Shown: in pieces, positions 7,684-16,239 of the stretch
Position numbering within the stretch: position 1 is the first letter of the stretch
Layout: the number at the start of each line of letters is the position of its first letter
Source: Propionigenium maris DSM 9537
GTDB taxonomy: Bacteria; Fusobacteriota; Fusobacteriia; Fusobacteriales; Fusobacteriaceae
Length of the DNA stretch: 64,000 bases
NCBI RefSeq assembly: GCF_027925155.1
Contig: NZ_BSDY01000016.1
Location: 1-64,000, forward strand
Reading direction: 5' to 3'
Notes under the pieces: generated by a model
What the model saw: the letters and a program-made list of their open reading frames with translations, nothing else
The model's database searches: none
What the model was told of the DNA's origin: nothing
Made by a program: the position numbers and the translations under genes

Positions 7684-10516
7684 TAATTACAGAGTAGGAG
7701 AAAACAACTTGCATCAGACACTGCAATACTTAGAAAAAGAAGGGATTCAACATCAGCTGTTGTATGAAAATCTTCACTATAGCATATTAAAAGGTAAAGC
7801 AAACCACGAAGCCTTTAAGGTAAAGCATTCAGAAGAAGAAAAAGTGAATGCAACTGGTGTAAAGGTTATGTATGGCAAATTGCAGGAAAATATATATACA
7901 GTTGGCGGGGACATAGATGTTGCAGGTAATTGGAAGTTAGGAGAAGAGATTTTTGAAGAGCTTGTCAGACTATTTCCTTTTATGAGGGATACTGGGATAG
8001 CCAGAACGAAGTCTGGAGGCTACAGGCTAAACTTTAAGACGGACTTTAAGGCAGAGTTTGATAGTAAAAAGGTTGCAAAATATGTTTTCAAAAGTCCTTT
8101 GCCAAGAGTAGAGGTGGCACCAGATGAAAAGGGAGAGATAGAGTTTTTCTTTAATGCACCTGCTACGATAGCTCCTACAAACGCAACAAATTGGAGGGTG
8201 GACAGACCAGGGGTCTACAAAGAACTGAACGATAATGGGTTCCCTTTTATCCCAGGAAAAAAAATTAAAGAGATGCTACTATTTCTTTCAGATAAAGCGA
8301 CTAACCCTTTAAACAAACAAATAATGGGGATAGGGGGTACTACTGGTGGTGATTCTACTTCACTTTCTATTCAAGGAGAGGACCTGGAGCGACTGATTAA
8401 TATCCTAAATCTTAACAAACTGAAATATCAATTTAAGGGTAAAGATGTGTGGGTATACAAGTACGACGATGGGAAAAAACCTGATTTAAAGGTTAATCTT
8501 TATTCAAAGGGAGGCTTATTTTTTCTTTGGGATAAAAAGGTTATGTTTGGTGAAAAGTTGACTATCAGGGGATATGTGGAAAGTTATGGTAAAGAGTATA
8601 TCCTTACTCCAGAGGAATTGACAAGAGGGTTAGACAGGAGAAGTAGAGAAGAAGTAGAGACGTACTATTTGAAAGAGGGGGAGAGGGTTACACAAAACGA
8701 GGAGTTTATGGCAGCTATAAAGAGTCATACAGAAGGCACTCTGATGATTGATGGTGGTTGTGGCATTGGAAAGACCACAATGGCTGTAGAATGGTTGCCA
8801 AGGGTATATAAACGCCCTATTTTAATAGGAGTTCCAACAACAAGTATAAAGGACCAAATTAAAGAGGGGCATGAGGAGATAATTCTGGTTGGAGGAAAGG
8901 ATAAGAGTGGAAAGAAACTTCCAAGTTTCAATTCTATAAAGGATGAGCTACAGCCAGGGGATGTAGTTGTATTCTGTTATGAGGCTCTAAGGGAGACTGA
9001 TCCTAAAGAGCTAGAAGGGTTCGTTCTAATTATTGACGAGGCCCACAAAATAACTGACGATGCAGGATACAGAGAATTACTATTCCTTGTAACAAGGTTA
9101 CAATATGCAGATATAGGAATCCTTCTGTCAGGTACAACATTTGATATTCCAAAAGTCTGGAACAGGTTGATAAGGGTGAAAGGTGGAGTTAAGTTTCCTG
9201 TAAAGCTTCATATGTTTACTGGAAAGAATGGGAAAGAGCTGACAAGAAGACAGAAGTTCATAGCCTTTCAGAAGCTCAGAGCTAACTGTCAGAAACATAA
9301 TATACCAATTTTAGTTGTATGTGATACCAAGCTTGACTCTAAAGAGAAGTATCTGGGGTTTAAAATTCTTACTGCTAGAGATAAAGACCATGAATACTAT
9401 CAAAACATCTTAAAAGGGATACAGCCTGATCTTGTTGGCTTCACCATGTTGATAAGTGAGGGGGTGAATATCATGACACCTGGAAGGGTTGCTGTGTGGT
9501 TAGATGTAGAGCCTGTAAATACCAAAGCAAGCACATTTATTCAGTTACCTCAGAGGTGGAGAAAGGCAATCAGGATAGACATGTATGTGGTGGAGAAGTT
9601 ACCAAAGCAATCATGGGCATCTGAAAAAGAGATTCGAAAAGAAATTGGAAAAGTACTAGATAGTTTCAATAATAAAATGAATTTCATCAACATAATGCAA
9701 GATATAAAAGCTTCTATAATGCCCTATCTATATTTAGAGGATGGAAAGTTTAAGTTCAAAGAAGAAGTATTTCATGTGTATTATACCCTTCTGAACAGTG
9801 GAGCAAGCAGAACCAGGAACGTTTTGAATTTTGTAAGTGAAGATAGAGGATGGCCTTTATCAATAAAAACACTAGATGATTTTGAAGATGAAGATAAAGA
9901 AACAGAAAAAGAGGTACAACCTAAGAAGGCTCACAGAAAGCTCTTGATGAATGGAGATAAGTTGAGAGAAGGAGCGAACCTCTTAGTGAGTGTCCTAAAG
10001 GCTGGAAAAAAACCAGAAGAGAACCTGAACCTTAAAGATTACTATTCAGATATAGTAGCTGATTATTTTAAGATGATATTGGAGCCAAAAGTTCAGGTGA
10101 ACTTCAATAGAAAGTTGAAAGAGTGGAGAGAAGATAGAGAAAAGACAACAGAGGAGCAGATACTGGATTACTTCAAAGTGGAAAAACAGTTCACATTCGA
10201 GGTTGATGAAAAGATAGTTGAGAAGATTTTGGGAAAGAATAACTATAGAATCGACACTAGAAGGTTCCTGGAAACTAAGGATATTATAATAAGTGTGATA
10301 GGTTATGTCTTTACCAGAGGACAAGATGCTAAGAATGAAAAGATAGTTAGGTACATTCTAAAGGAAGCTGGTCTTAAGGTTAGAGAAGAGAAATCGATTA
10401 AAAAGGTTATTATTTATAGAAATGTAGTTGTCGGTAACAGAGGAACTAAGGAATATAAAGCTTCAAAAGCTATGGAAAAAGAAATGTTACTAAGAGCCAG
10501 GAGTGAAATATCCTAA
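7676..10516 (+). CDS. Primase-polymerase / SF2 helicase fusion (element replication protein)
   Basis: A 946-residue protein with two enzymatic parts. The N-terminal region (about 1-200) looks like an archaeo-eukaryotic-type primase: GGDIDV near residue 77 gives the D-x-D metal pair (D79, D81), and RTKSGGYRL follows near residue 110. The second part is a superfamily 2 helicase with Walker A GGCGIGKTT near 361, DEAH (LIIDEAHK) near 453 and a motif VI-like QLPQRWRK near 622. The C-terminal 250 residues are charged and unassigned. Such fusions replicate plasmids, satellites and integrative elements. It begins 7 bases before the end of a 9-codon leader. The exact family is not recognised. Confidence 0.65.
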   Translation: MANNYRVGENNLHQTLQYLEKEGIQHQLLYENLHYSILKGKANHEAFKVKHSEEEKVNATGVKVMYGKLQENIYTVGGDIDVAGNWKLGEEIFEELVRLFPFMRDTGIARTKSGGYRLNFKTDFKAEFDSKKVAKYVFKSPLPRVEVAPDEKGEIEFFFNAPATIAPTNATNWRVDRPGVYKELNDNGFPFIPGKKIKEMLLFLSDKATNPLNKQIMGIGGTTGGDSTSLSIQGEDLERLINILNLNKLKYQFKGKDVWVYKYDDGKKPDLKVNLYSKGGLFFLWDKKVMFGEKLTIRGYVESYGKEYILTPEELTRGLDRRSREEVETYYLKEGERVTQNEEFMAAIKSHTEGTLMIDGGCGIGKTTMAVEWLPRVYKRPILIGVPTTSIKDQIKEGHEEIILVGGKDKSGKKLPSFNSIKDELQPGDVVVFCYEALRETDPKELEGFVLIIDEAHKITDDAGYRELLFLVTRLQYADIGILLSGTTFDIPKVWNRLIRVKGGVKFPVKLHMFTGKNGKELTRRQKFIAFQKLRANCQKHNIPILVVCDTKLDSKEKYLGFKILTARDKDHEYYQNILKGIQPDLVGFTMLISEGVNIMTPGRVAVWLDVEPVNTKASTFIQLPQRWRKAIRIDMYVVEKLPKQSWASEKEIRKEIGKVLDSFNNKMNFINIMQDIKASIMPYLYLEDGKFKFKEEVFHVYYTLLNSGASRTRNVLNFVSEDRGWPLSIKTLDDFEDEDKETEKEVQPKKAHRKLLMNGDKLREGANLLVSVLKAGKKPEENLNLKDYYSDIVADYFKMILEPKVQVNFNRKLKEWREDREKTTEEQILDYFKVEKQFTFEVDEKIVEKILGKNNYRIDTRRFLETKDIIISVIGYVFTRGQDAKNEKIVRYILKEAGLKVREEKSIKKVIIYRNVVVGNRGTKEYKASKAMEKEMLLRARSEIS

Positions 10517-10526
10517 TATTGCAAAA

Positions 10527-10587
10527 TTACCCACAGAAAATGCTATAAAGTCTCTATATAAGATTTTATAGCAAAACTTGTGGGTAA
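10527..10587. repeat. Two-tier inverted repeat behind the primase-helicase gene
   Basis: Outer arms TTACCCACA (10527-10535) and TGTGGGTAA (10579-10587); inner arms TGCTATAAA (10541-10549) and TTTATAGCA (10565-10573), separated by 5-nt AA-rich internal loops on each side. It could be a weak terminator, since an A-run follows, or a replication or protein-binding site. Confidence 0.6.
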
Positions 10588-10824
10588 AAAAGCAAGATTC
10601 ATACCTCAGGTGGAAATCATGGAAATAGAATTCTATGATGGATTAAATCAGGAGACATATACATTCCTAAAGGTAATATGGTTTTCAATTTTGAGAAACC
10701 AGTTATCTTAAATAAATTATCTGGAAGATTTTTAATTGCTACTAAGACAATGTATATTAATGTTTTGAAAGGGCAATTAGATTTATAAATATCACTATTT
10801 TTAAAATTATGGGAGGGATCTAGC
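10588..10824. other. Gene-poor stretch with a broken small reading frame
   Basis: A frame starting at 10619 (MEIEFYDGLNQ) stops after 30 codons. A different frame (10678-10788) continues with a protein-like sequence, NFEKPVILNKLSGRFLI, suggesting a decayed or frameshifted small gene of unknown family. GGGAGGGAT before 10825 is the ribosome binding site of the next gene. Confidence 0.35.
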
Positions 10825-11157
10825 ATGTTTAAGATAAGAATTATCGATGATGGTGTCTATAACTATTTTATGACAGAGAAGGTTGATGTTTTCAATTATA
10901 GTGACACAAGGAAGGTGACAATGCTTGATGAAGGTCTTGAAGGTGATGATACGTCTCAAGAAATGGAGATGAAAATTGATCTCTGTTCAGTTCACATTTA
11001 TCTAAAGGAAGACAAGGAAAAAGAGTGTTACATATACGAAGTTCATAAGAATATAGACCCTCTAAAAATAAGTGTAGAGGTTCAAAACTGTACGACCGTT
11101 GTTGATGATCTCTTGATAGATGGGATTTCAGTGCTTTCGGTTCAAGAAAAAAGTTAG
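10825..11157 (+). CDS. Hypothetical protein (110 aa)
   Basis: This acidic protein of 110 residues has a good ribosome binding site (GGGAGGGATC) and ordinary codon use. It is beta-strand rich with several short hydrophobic strands (IHIYL-like VHIYLKED, KISVEVQN). There is no signal peptide, transmembrane segment or recognised motif. It lies between the replication gene and the membrane module with its own spacer on each side. Function unknown. Confidence 0.5.
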   Translation: MFKIRIIDDGVYNYFMTEKVDVFNYSDTRKVTMLDEGLEGDDTSQEMEMKIDLCSVHIYLKEDKEKECYIYEVHKNIDPLKISVEVQNCTTVVDDLLIDGISVLSVQEKS

Positions 11158-11303
11158 AAACTCTATATCTAACTTTATATAGTAGGAATGTTTGTAAAAG
11201 GGTTAATTTTTACTCCTCTTCTGTCATAATATATATAGAAGGGTGTCAATATGTTTATTTTAGAGAATTTCTTGACTCAGATTATTTATAGGATCTTATA
11301 TAG

Positions 11304-11338
11304 CCTGGTAGTTGCACATATGCCGCTGCCAGGTTTTT
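11304..11338 (+). terminator. Rho-independent terminator (possible short transcript)
   Basis: CCTGGTAG (11304-11311) pairs with CTGCCAGG (11326-11333), followed by T5. A 29-codon hydrophobic frame (11251-11340) runs through it, so either a short RNA or a very small peptide gene ends here. Confidence 0.6.
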
Positions 11339-11344
11339 AATATG

Positions 11345-11397
11345 TTTTATAAAGTAATCAATTATAAAGAAGGAATACATACGATTACTTTATAAAA
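11345..11397. repeat. Perfect 15-bp inverted repeat with 23-bp spacer
   Basis: TTTTATAAAGTAATC (11345-11359) and its exact reverse complement (11383-11397). The spacer, 11360-11382, contains AAGAAGGAATACATAC. It lies 66 bases upstream of the membrane module, so it may be its operator, or part of an origin or transfer site. Confidence 0.65.
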
Positions 11398-11463
11398 GCT
11401 ATATATGGTTCATTTTAAAGCTTTAATGTTAATGGTTTCTAAATTTTATTTTAGGAGGTGACT

Positions 11464-12891
11464 ATGAGTAGGCAGTTTTTAAAAGATGTTACTACAGAAG
11501 GTGTAACGCAAGTAATTGTTGATAGCAACTGTATAGAAGGTCTTCCAAATACTTTGTTATCTGATACATTAAATGAACTTAAGAAAAGAGGTATAGGCTA
11601 TGAAGAAAGTAATGACCTTCTTAAAACAAGTATGGAGTATGGTGAAGATGAGGGAACTAAGAGGATCTTCATTATATCGAACTCGACACAGTATCGAAGG
11701 AAGATAGCAAAGATAATAGGTAGGAGGGTAGATTTTTACAGCCCCTTAAACCTAAAAAAGATACGGGATAAAAGAAATTTAACCTATGTAGCTCTTGGGA
11801 TAGCTGCCCTTGTGCTAACGATAATTAGTATAAATAACTATGATATCAAGAGGGAGCTACAAAGTGATAGGGGACTCATAGATGTTAAACCACAGACTAA
11901 ACATCAAGTAGCACCTGAAAAAAGTGAAGATAAGGAAAAAGAGAGAATAAGAGCATTAGAGGAAAAAGAGAGGATAAGAGCATTAGAGAAAAAAGAAAGG
12001 GAATCGTTAAAATCTGAAAAAAAGAAGTTAAAGACTAAGATTCAGATAAGTGAAACTATTTATAGGGAGCAGCAGCGGCAAGCAAGGGTTAAGACTGAAA
12101 GAAAAATTGAAAGAATAATAAATGGCACTCAAAATAAGTTGTTGTCAAATTTAGGTCCATTTTATAAAGAAACATTCGCTGCTTCTTCAGTTACTAAAAT
12201 ATCAAAACTATATTTAGAAGATGTCTGGAATAAGTTGGTTCATAAAAAAAATACTAACTTCGCTGAGGGGAAGATAAATTCACTGACAAACAAGTATTTT
12301 ACTAGTATTATGCTGGAAGGGGAGAGACAAGTTAGCAGAGAGATTAATCTCTATATAGGGAGTACAAAGGAAAAATTATTTAACAGGTCTGTAGAGGTAA
12401 TCGGTGAGTTTGATCGGTTCAACACTCAAAATTACACAACAATAAGTGCCGAGACCTATATAGTGGACACGGTAATGCTTACGAGCACAATTAAGAAAAA
12501 CATTAATTCCAGGGTTCTTTTGGTACCCCTATCTATATTTGACCTTATTGAGCTCTCAAGGACTGTAATCGTTATAAAAAAAATAAGTGCCTATCTAGGA
12601 AGGTTAGTGATCAAAAGACTAGCAAAGGGAGGAGCGGTGGCAGCGGTAGACGGGAACCTCCCTATTGCAGATCTAATTGCCGCAGGGATATTTGCCTGGA
12701 CTATATATGACATAAAGGAAGCATTTTTTGATTTTAGGTCTGAGTTGGAGATAAAGTTAAAAGAAGATATATTGAGGTATGCTGACCAATCTAAAAGGGA
12801 AAGGAAATCAAACCTCGATAGTGTCGATAAGAATTTTTCTGAATTAAACAAGGAAATGACAAATAAATCATTAGCTAAACTAGGAGTGTAG
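11464..12891 (+). CDS. Unknown membrane-anchored coiled-coil protein (membrane module, gene 1)
   Basis: A 475-residue protein of unknown family. Residues 1-100 are a soluble N-terminal domain. A single transmembrane helix follows at about 107-126 (VALGIAALVLTIISI). Next comes a highly charged coiled coil with the repeated phrase KERIRALE (about 157-185). A long helical region follows, and the C-terminus has a hydrophobic glycine/alanine-rich segment (GGAVAAVDG to GIFAWTIYDI, about 390-420). ATG 11464 is preferred over GTG 11458 because AGGAGG (11453-11458) then has normal spacing. The next gene starts 2 bases after its stop, so the two act together, probably at the membrane. Function unknown. 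Confidence 0.6.
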   Translation: MSRQFLKDVTTEGVTQVIVDSNCIEGLPNTLLSDTLNELKKRGIGYEESNDLLKTSMEYGEDEGTKRIFIISNSTQYRRKIAKIIGRRVDFYSPLNLKKIRDKRNLTYVALGIAALVLTIISINNYDIKRELQSDRGLIDVKPQTKHQVAPEKSEDKEKERIRALEEKERIRALEKKERESLKSEKKKLKTKIQISETIYREQQRQARVKTERKIERIINGTQNKLLSNLGPFYKETFAASSVTKISKLYLEDVWNKLVHKKNTNFAEGKINSLTNKYFTSIMLEGERQVSREINLYIGSTKEKLFNRSVEVIGEFDRFNTQNYTTISAETYIVDTVMLTSTIKKNINSRVLLVPLSIFDLIELSRTVIVIKKISAYLGRLVIKRLAKGGAVAAVDGNLPIADLIAAGIFAWTIYDIKEAFFDFRSELEIKLKEDILRYADQSKRERKSNLDSVDKNFSELNKEMTNKSLAKLGV

Positions 12892-12893
12892 AT

Positions 12894-13697
12894 ATGAAGA
12901 AGACATTACTATTATTTATAATGGTTTTTAATATCATTTACTCAGCACCGGCTTCTGTCATCGATGATGTAATAGAAATGATATTTAAGTCCGGAGATGA
13001 AGTGGTAGAGTTCAGCTCGAAAAAAGCTGCAAGAGAAACTCTGGAGAGAGGTGTAGGAAAATATGGCGATGAAGTATTAGATGTAGTAAGAAAGGGCGGA
13101 ATAGAGCTGCTGGAAGCTTCCGGAAAGTACGGAGATGAGGTTTTGGAGTTAGCGGTTAAAAATCCAGATGCCATATACAGCCTCACCCATAACACCGATG
13201 AGATTCTCGGTCTGGTCAGAAAACACGGAGATAAAATTTTAGAGTTAGAAGGTTTTGCACCGGGAATATCCAAAAGGATAATCGATAACTTCGGAGATGA
13301 TGCAATAGGCAAACTGAGTAAAGTTGGTAATAAGTCGGAGTTATCTAGGGTCATCGCATACGGCGAGAAAGCTGATTCACCTGAAACACGGAAGCTATTA
13401 TGGAAAAATTACGAGAAAAATGGTGCTAAGTTTCTAGATAAAATAGACTATAAAATGGTAATGGCAGGAGGGCTTACAACATCAATGATAATAACGGCAA
13501 ATAATATCAGTGGAGGGGTCGAAGAAGGGATTAAGATAGTTGCTGAAGAAAACTCTGAAGTACTTTCAGATGTAGTTTCTGAGCCAATTAATGCGGTGAT
13601 GAAACCCTTTGTACCTGCTATTACAATTTTTACAGTAGGTCTGGCACTTCTATATCTAGTAAAGGTTTATAAAAAGCTATTTTCAGGAAATAAATAA
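12894..13697 (+). CDS. Unknown secreted/membrane protein with GD-E repeats (membrane module, gene 2)
   Basis: A 267-residue protein with a signal peptide (residues 1-18, ending YSAPA) and a C-terminal transmembrane helix (about 238-257) followed by a basic KVYKK tail. The region between holds six degenerate repeats built on (Y/H/S)GD(E/K)(V/I)L: near residues 33, 57, 79, 100 (NTDEIL), 111 and 133 (FGDDAI), spaced about 11-24 residues. It is coupled to the coiled-coil membrane protein upstream (2-base gap). The pattern predicts a repeated helical ectodomain anchored in the membrane. I do not recognise the family, and no enzymatic motif is visible. Confidence 0.6.
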   Translation: MKKTLLLFIMVFNIIYSAPASVIDDVIEMIFKSGDEVVEFSSKKAARETLERGVGKYGDEVLDVVRKGGIELLEASGKYGDEVLELAVKNPDAIYSLTHNTDEILGLVRKHGDKILELEGFAPGISKRIIDNFGDDAIGKLSKVGNKSELSRVIAYGEKADSPETRKLLWKNYEKNGAKFLDKIDYKMVMAGGLTTSMIITANNISGGVEEGIKIVAEENSEVLSDVVSEPINAVMKPFVPAITIFTVGLALLYLVKVYKKLFSGNK

Positions 13698-13839
13698 AGG
13701 AAGAGCTTACAGTACTTGCTTCACAGCTGGATTTGATGGATTAGTCCGGGATTTATATAGACTTCCAGAATGCCTTTAAAAGCAAACCTGAGAACAGCTC
13801 ATATAAGTCTACTAGTTTAAAAAGTACATATAAATTTCA

Positions 13840-13866
13840 AGAGGAGTCGAGACGGACTCCTCTTTT
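13840..13866 (+). terminator. Terminator of the membrane module
   Basis: AGAGGAGTC (13840-13848) pairs with GACTCCTCT (13855-13863) ahead of TTTTT. The rest of the 13698-14000 gap holds no gene that I can support. Confidence 0.8.
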
Positions 13867-14000
13867 TATTTCACTTAAAGGCCAGTTTTTCGACAGTAAT
13901 TATAAACCTCTTTCCCTTATAAGGTGGGTGGTATTTTTATTTACTGAAATAATAATAGAATCTATATTGTAATTTTTAAGAAATGATGGAGGTGGTGAAT

Positions 14001-14885
14001 ATGGTAAGACAACACACTAAAGAAGAAAAAAGAGAGGTTTTCAGAAAACAAATGGATGAACTTAAAGGTGGCATCGAAGATAAAATACAGGACTTTCTAG
14101 ATAATTCAGAGGAACTCAACAAGTTTATAGAGTTCAGGAGGAAGCATTTCCACAGTTACAGTCTAAATAACAGTCTCCTCATATTTAGGCAGTATCAAAA
14201 AGCTACGTATGTTGCTGGATATAAGAAATGGAGTGAACTAGGCTACAAGGTGAAGAAGGGATCTAAGGCACTAGCTATACTCATTCCTCTAATCAAGAAT
14301 GAAGAAAATAAGGATACTGGCGAAGTGGAAAGGAGGCTTTATGGCTATAAGAAAGGTAATGTCTTCGATATCAGCCAAGTAGAGGCTACTGAGATGGCCC
14401 AAGAGCTACCGAATATAGATGTAGGCATAAAAGCAACTAAAGATATCTCGTATACTCCTGTACAGCTTTTCAGTGCTACTAGAGAATTTATAGAACAGTA
14501 TTGCCCAGTGATAGAGTCTAAGGAATTGGGACAAGCTATGGGGATGACTAATGGTAAGGAGATCTTTATAAAGCCTACTAAGAATCTGATGGACATGGCA
14601 GGAGTGTTGATACATGAGTTTCACCATTACTATAATCACTATAAAGAAAATAGAGCGGAACTTACAAAGGACCTGAAAGAGACAGAGGCAGAACTATGCA
14701 CTCTCATCTTTGGGTCCTTTTTTAATCTCGATATAGAGGGAACCTATAAATATCTAGCTATGTACAGAAAAGATAGATACCTAACCTACTGTTTTGAGAA
14801 AGCATACAATACTTTCATTGAAATATTGGAAGGTTCTGAAAATAAGGTAGGGCTAGAGAGCATCCTAGAAGCCCAAAGTTATTAA
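14001..14885 (+). CDS. ArdC-family antirestriction / metallopeptidase-like protein
   Basis: A 294-residue protein with the ArdC layout. The N-terminal ssDNA-binding domain (about residues 10-130) includes HSYSLNNSLLI, TYVAGYKKWSELGYKVKKG and KGNVFDISQ, typical of the family. The C-terminal domain carries the zinc-peptidase motif HEFHH near residue 203 with a downstream E (ETEAEL). ArdC proteins protect incoming single-stranded DNA from restriction in the new host. The ATG at 14001 has GGAGG 9 bases upstream; in-frame ATGs at 13983 and 13986 overlap this site. Its presence on an element that also encodes type I R-M is notable. Confidence 0.85.
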   Translation: MVRQHTKEEKREVFRKQMDELKGGIEDKIQDFLDNSEELNKFIEFRRKHFHSYSLNNSLLIFRQYQKATYVAGYKKWSELGYKVKKGSKALAILIPLIKNEENKDTGEVERRLYGYKKGNVFDISQVEATEMAQELPNIDVGIKATKDISYTPVQLFSATREFIEQYCPVIESKELGQAMGMTNGKEIFIKPTKNLMDMAGVLIHEFHHYYNHYKENRAELTKDLKETEAELCTLIFGSFFNLDIEGTYKYLAMYRKDRYLTYCFEKAYNTFIEILEGSENKVGLESILEAQSY

Positions 14886-14905
14886 ATTTTAAAGGAGGAT
14901 TAAAT

Positions 14906-15463
14906 ATGAAGATACAACATAAAGACTTTTATAGGATGAATGAAAATCTTGAAGAAAATACTTTGGCTGAATGGGTTAAAGTATTGGAAGAAAGAGCTAT
15001 TGAATTATTAGATGATGGGAATCCTATAAGTACGGCTATGATGGAAGCTTGGAGTAACTTATATGAATTAATTCTAGAGGATAGTGAAAGGTGGAATTTT
15101 TATATATTAGACTTACGGGAAAGATTTTTTGATGGTTCTATAGGAAAACTTAGAGAATATCAAGTTTCTTTAAATGATAAAGAAGAACAATTCCATTTTT
15201 ATATTACAAAAAATGTCGGCGATTCTTTAGATGGAAAATTACTTATCTATATTCAGAGTTTAATAGAATCTATGAACGTAGAGAAAGACTATCTCCAGGT
15301 GTTTGAGATCTCAGGTAATACACTAACCCATAGTCAAGAGGAGCCAGAGTACTCAAAGGAGTACAAACTAAATGAAAAATATGAGAATGGTAAGCTCTTC
15401 TGCATAAGGACTGCTGAAGAAGAAAGTAGTTTTTGGACACTTATGTTTGCCTATGAATATTAA
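14906..15463 (+). CDS. Hypothetical protein (185 aa), N-terminal domain shared with a prophage protein
   Basis: AAAGGAGG precedes the ATG. The protein is acidic (pI low by eye). Residues about 22-75 (AMMEAWSNLY, LEDSERW, RERFFDG) align with the 70-residue product at 29691-29903 in the prophage (AMKEVWDSKY, TEDFTDE, RDKFFND). The C-terminal half is unrelated. It lies between ArdC and the Rad52-like gene in one rightward run. No known motif. Function unknown. Confidence 0.5.
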   Translation: MKIQHKDFYRMNENLEENTLAEWVKVLEERAIELLDDGNPISTAMMEAWSNLYELILEDSERWNFYILDLRERFFDGSIGKLREYQVSLNDKEEQFHFYITKNVGDSLDGKLLIYIQSLIESMNVEKDYLQVFEISGNTLTHSQEEPEYSKEYKLNEKYENGKLFCIRTAEEESSFWTLMFAYEY

Positions 15464-15517
15464 TATTTTTATGTATGGTTATCATCATTTATAAGTATAA
15501 GAGAATGGAGGTATATT

Positions 15518-16192
15518 ATGAACAAATCAATGGAAGATATTGTAAAGGAACTTAAAGCTCCATTTGATGAAAATAAAATAGAGTTTAAAGTAGGAGCAAC
15601 AAATCAGGAAAAGACTATGGGGCTGGCGTTAGCATATGTAGAAGCAAGAGCGATTCAAGAACGGCTAGATGAAGTAGTAGGTTTCACAAATTGGAGTGTG
15701 TCATATAGAGAAGTCCAAGGCGGCTTCCTTTGTTGTTTATCTCTAAGGATAAATGGGGAATGGATAGCAAAAGAAGATGGAGCACAAGTTACGGAATATG
15801 AATCTCTAAAGGGAGGCATTTCTTCAGCGTTTAAACGTGTGGCTTCAAGTGGATGGGGAATTGGAAGATACCTCTATGACGTAGAGAGCCGGTGGTATTC
15901 TATACGAAAGAGAGGAAAATCCTATGAGTTTACTATTAATCCAACTATCGCCACACAACCTAAAGGCGAAATGCCTCCTAATAATAGACAGTTAAATAAT
16001 CAAGAAGAGATACAGGATAAACTAAAAAAATCTCTGCTCATGAAGGTTTCTTTTGGGAAGTATAAGGGTCTGAGCCTGGGAGAAATTTTTGAGCTAGACT
16101 ATAGATATATTCAATATCTTATAGATAAATCTAGAGATACCTCTTTGGTCAATGCTTGCAGCTATCTTAAACTAAAATATGGTAAAAATTAG
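15518..16192 (+). CDS. Rad52/22-family single-strand annealing protein with C-terminal ExoX-like extension
   Basis: A 224-residue protein. Residues 1-150 match Rad52/Rad22 double-strand break repair proteins: ALAYVEARAIQERLDEVVG, FTNWSVSY, CCLSLRINGEW, and the SLKGGISSAFKRVAS-GIGRYLY segment. After a Pro/Asn-rich linker, residues about 175-222 (FGKYKGLSLGEI to YIQYLID) resemble the small domain found at the C-terminus of exodeoxyribonuclease X-like and DUF3820 proteins. The role is annealing of complementary strands during replication or recombination of the element. AGGAGG-like TGGAGG lies upstream. Confidence 0.8.
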   Translation: MNKSMEDIVKELKAPFDENKIEFKVGATNQEKTMGLALAYVEARAIQERLDEVVGFTNWSVSYREVQGGFLCCLSLRINGEWIAKEDGAQVTEYESLKGGISSAFKRVASSGWGIGRYLYDVESRWYSIRKRGKSYEFTINPTIATQPKGEMPPNNRQLNNQEEIQDKLKKSLLMKVSFGKYKGLSLGEIFELDYRYIQYLIDKSRDTSLVNACSYLKLKYGKN

Positions 16193-16220
16193 AACTAGGA
16201 AATTTCCTGGTTCTTTTTAT
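16192..16220 (+). terminator. Terminator after the Rad52-like gene
   Basis: GAACTAGGAAA pairs with TTTCCTGGTTC (one G-U), followed by TTTTTATTTTT. Confidence 0.75.
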
Positions 16221-16239
16221 TTTTAAAGGAGGGTTAATT

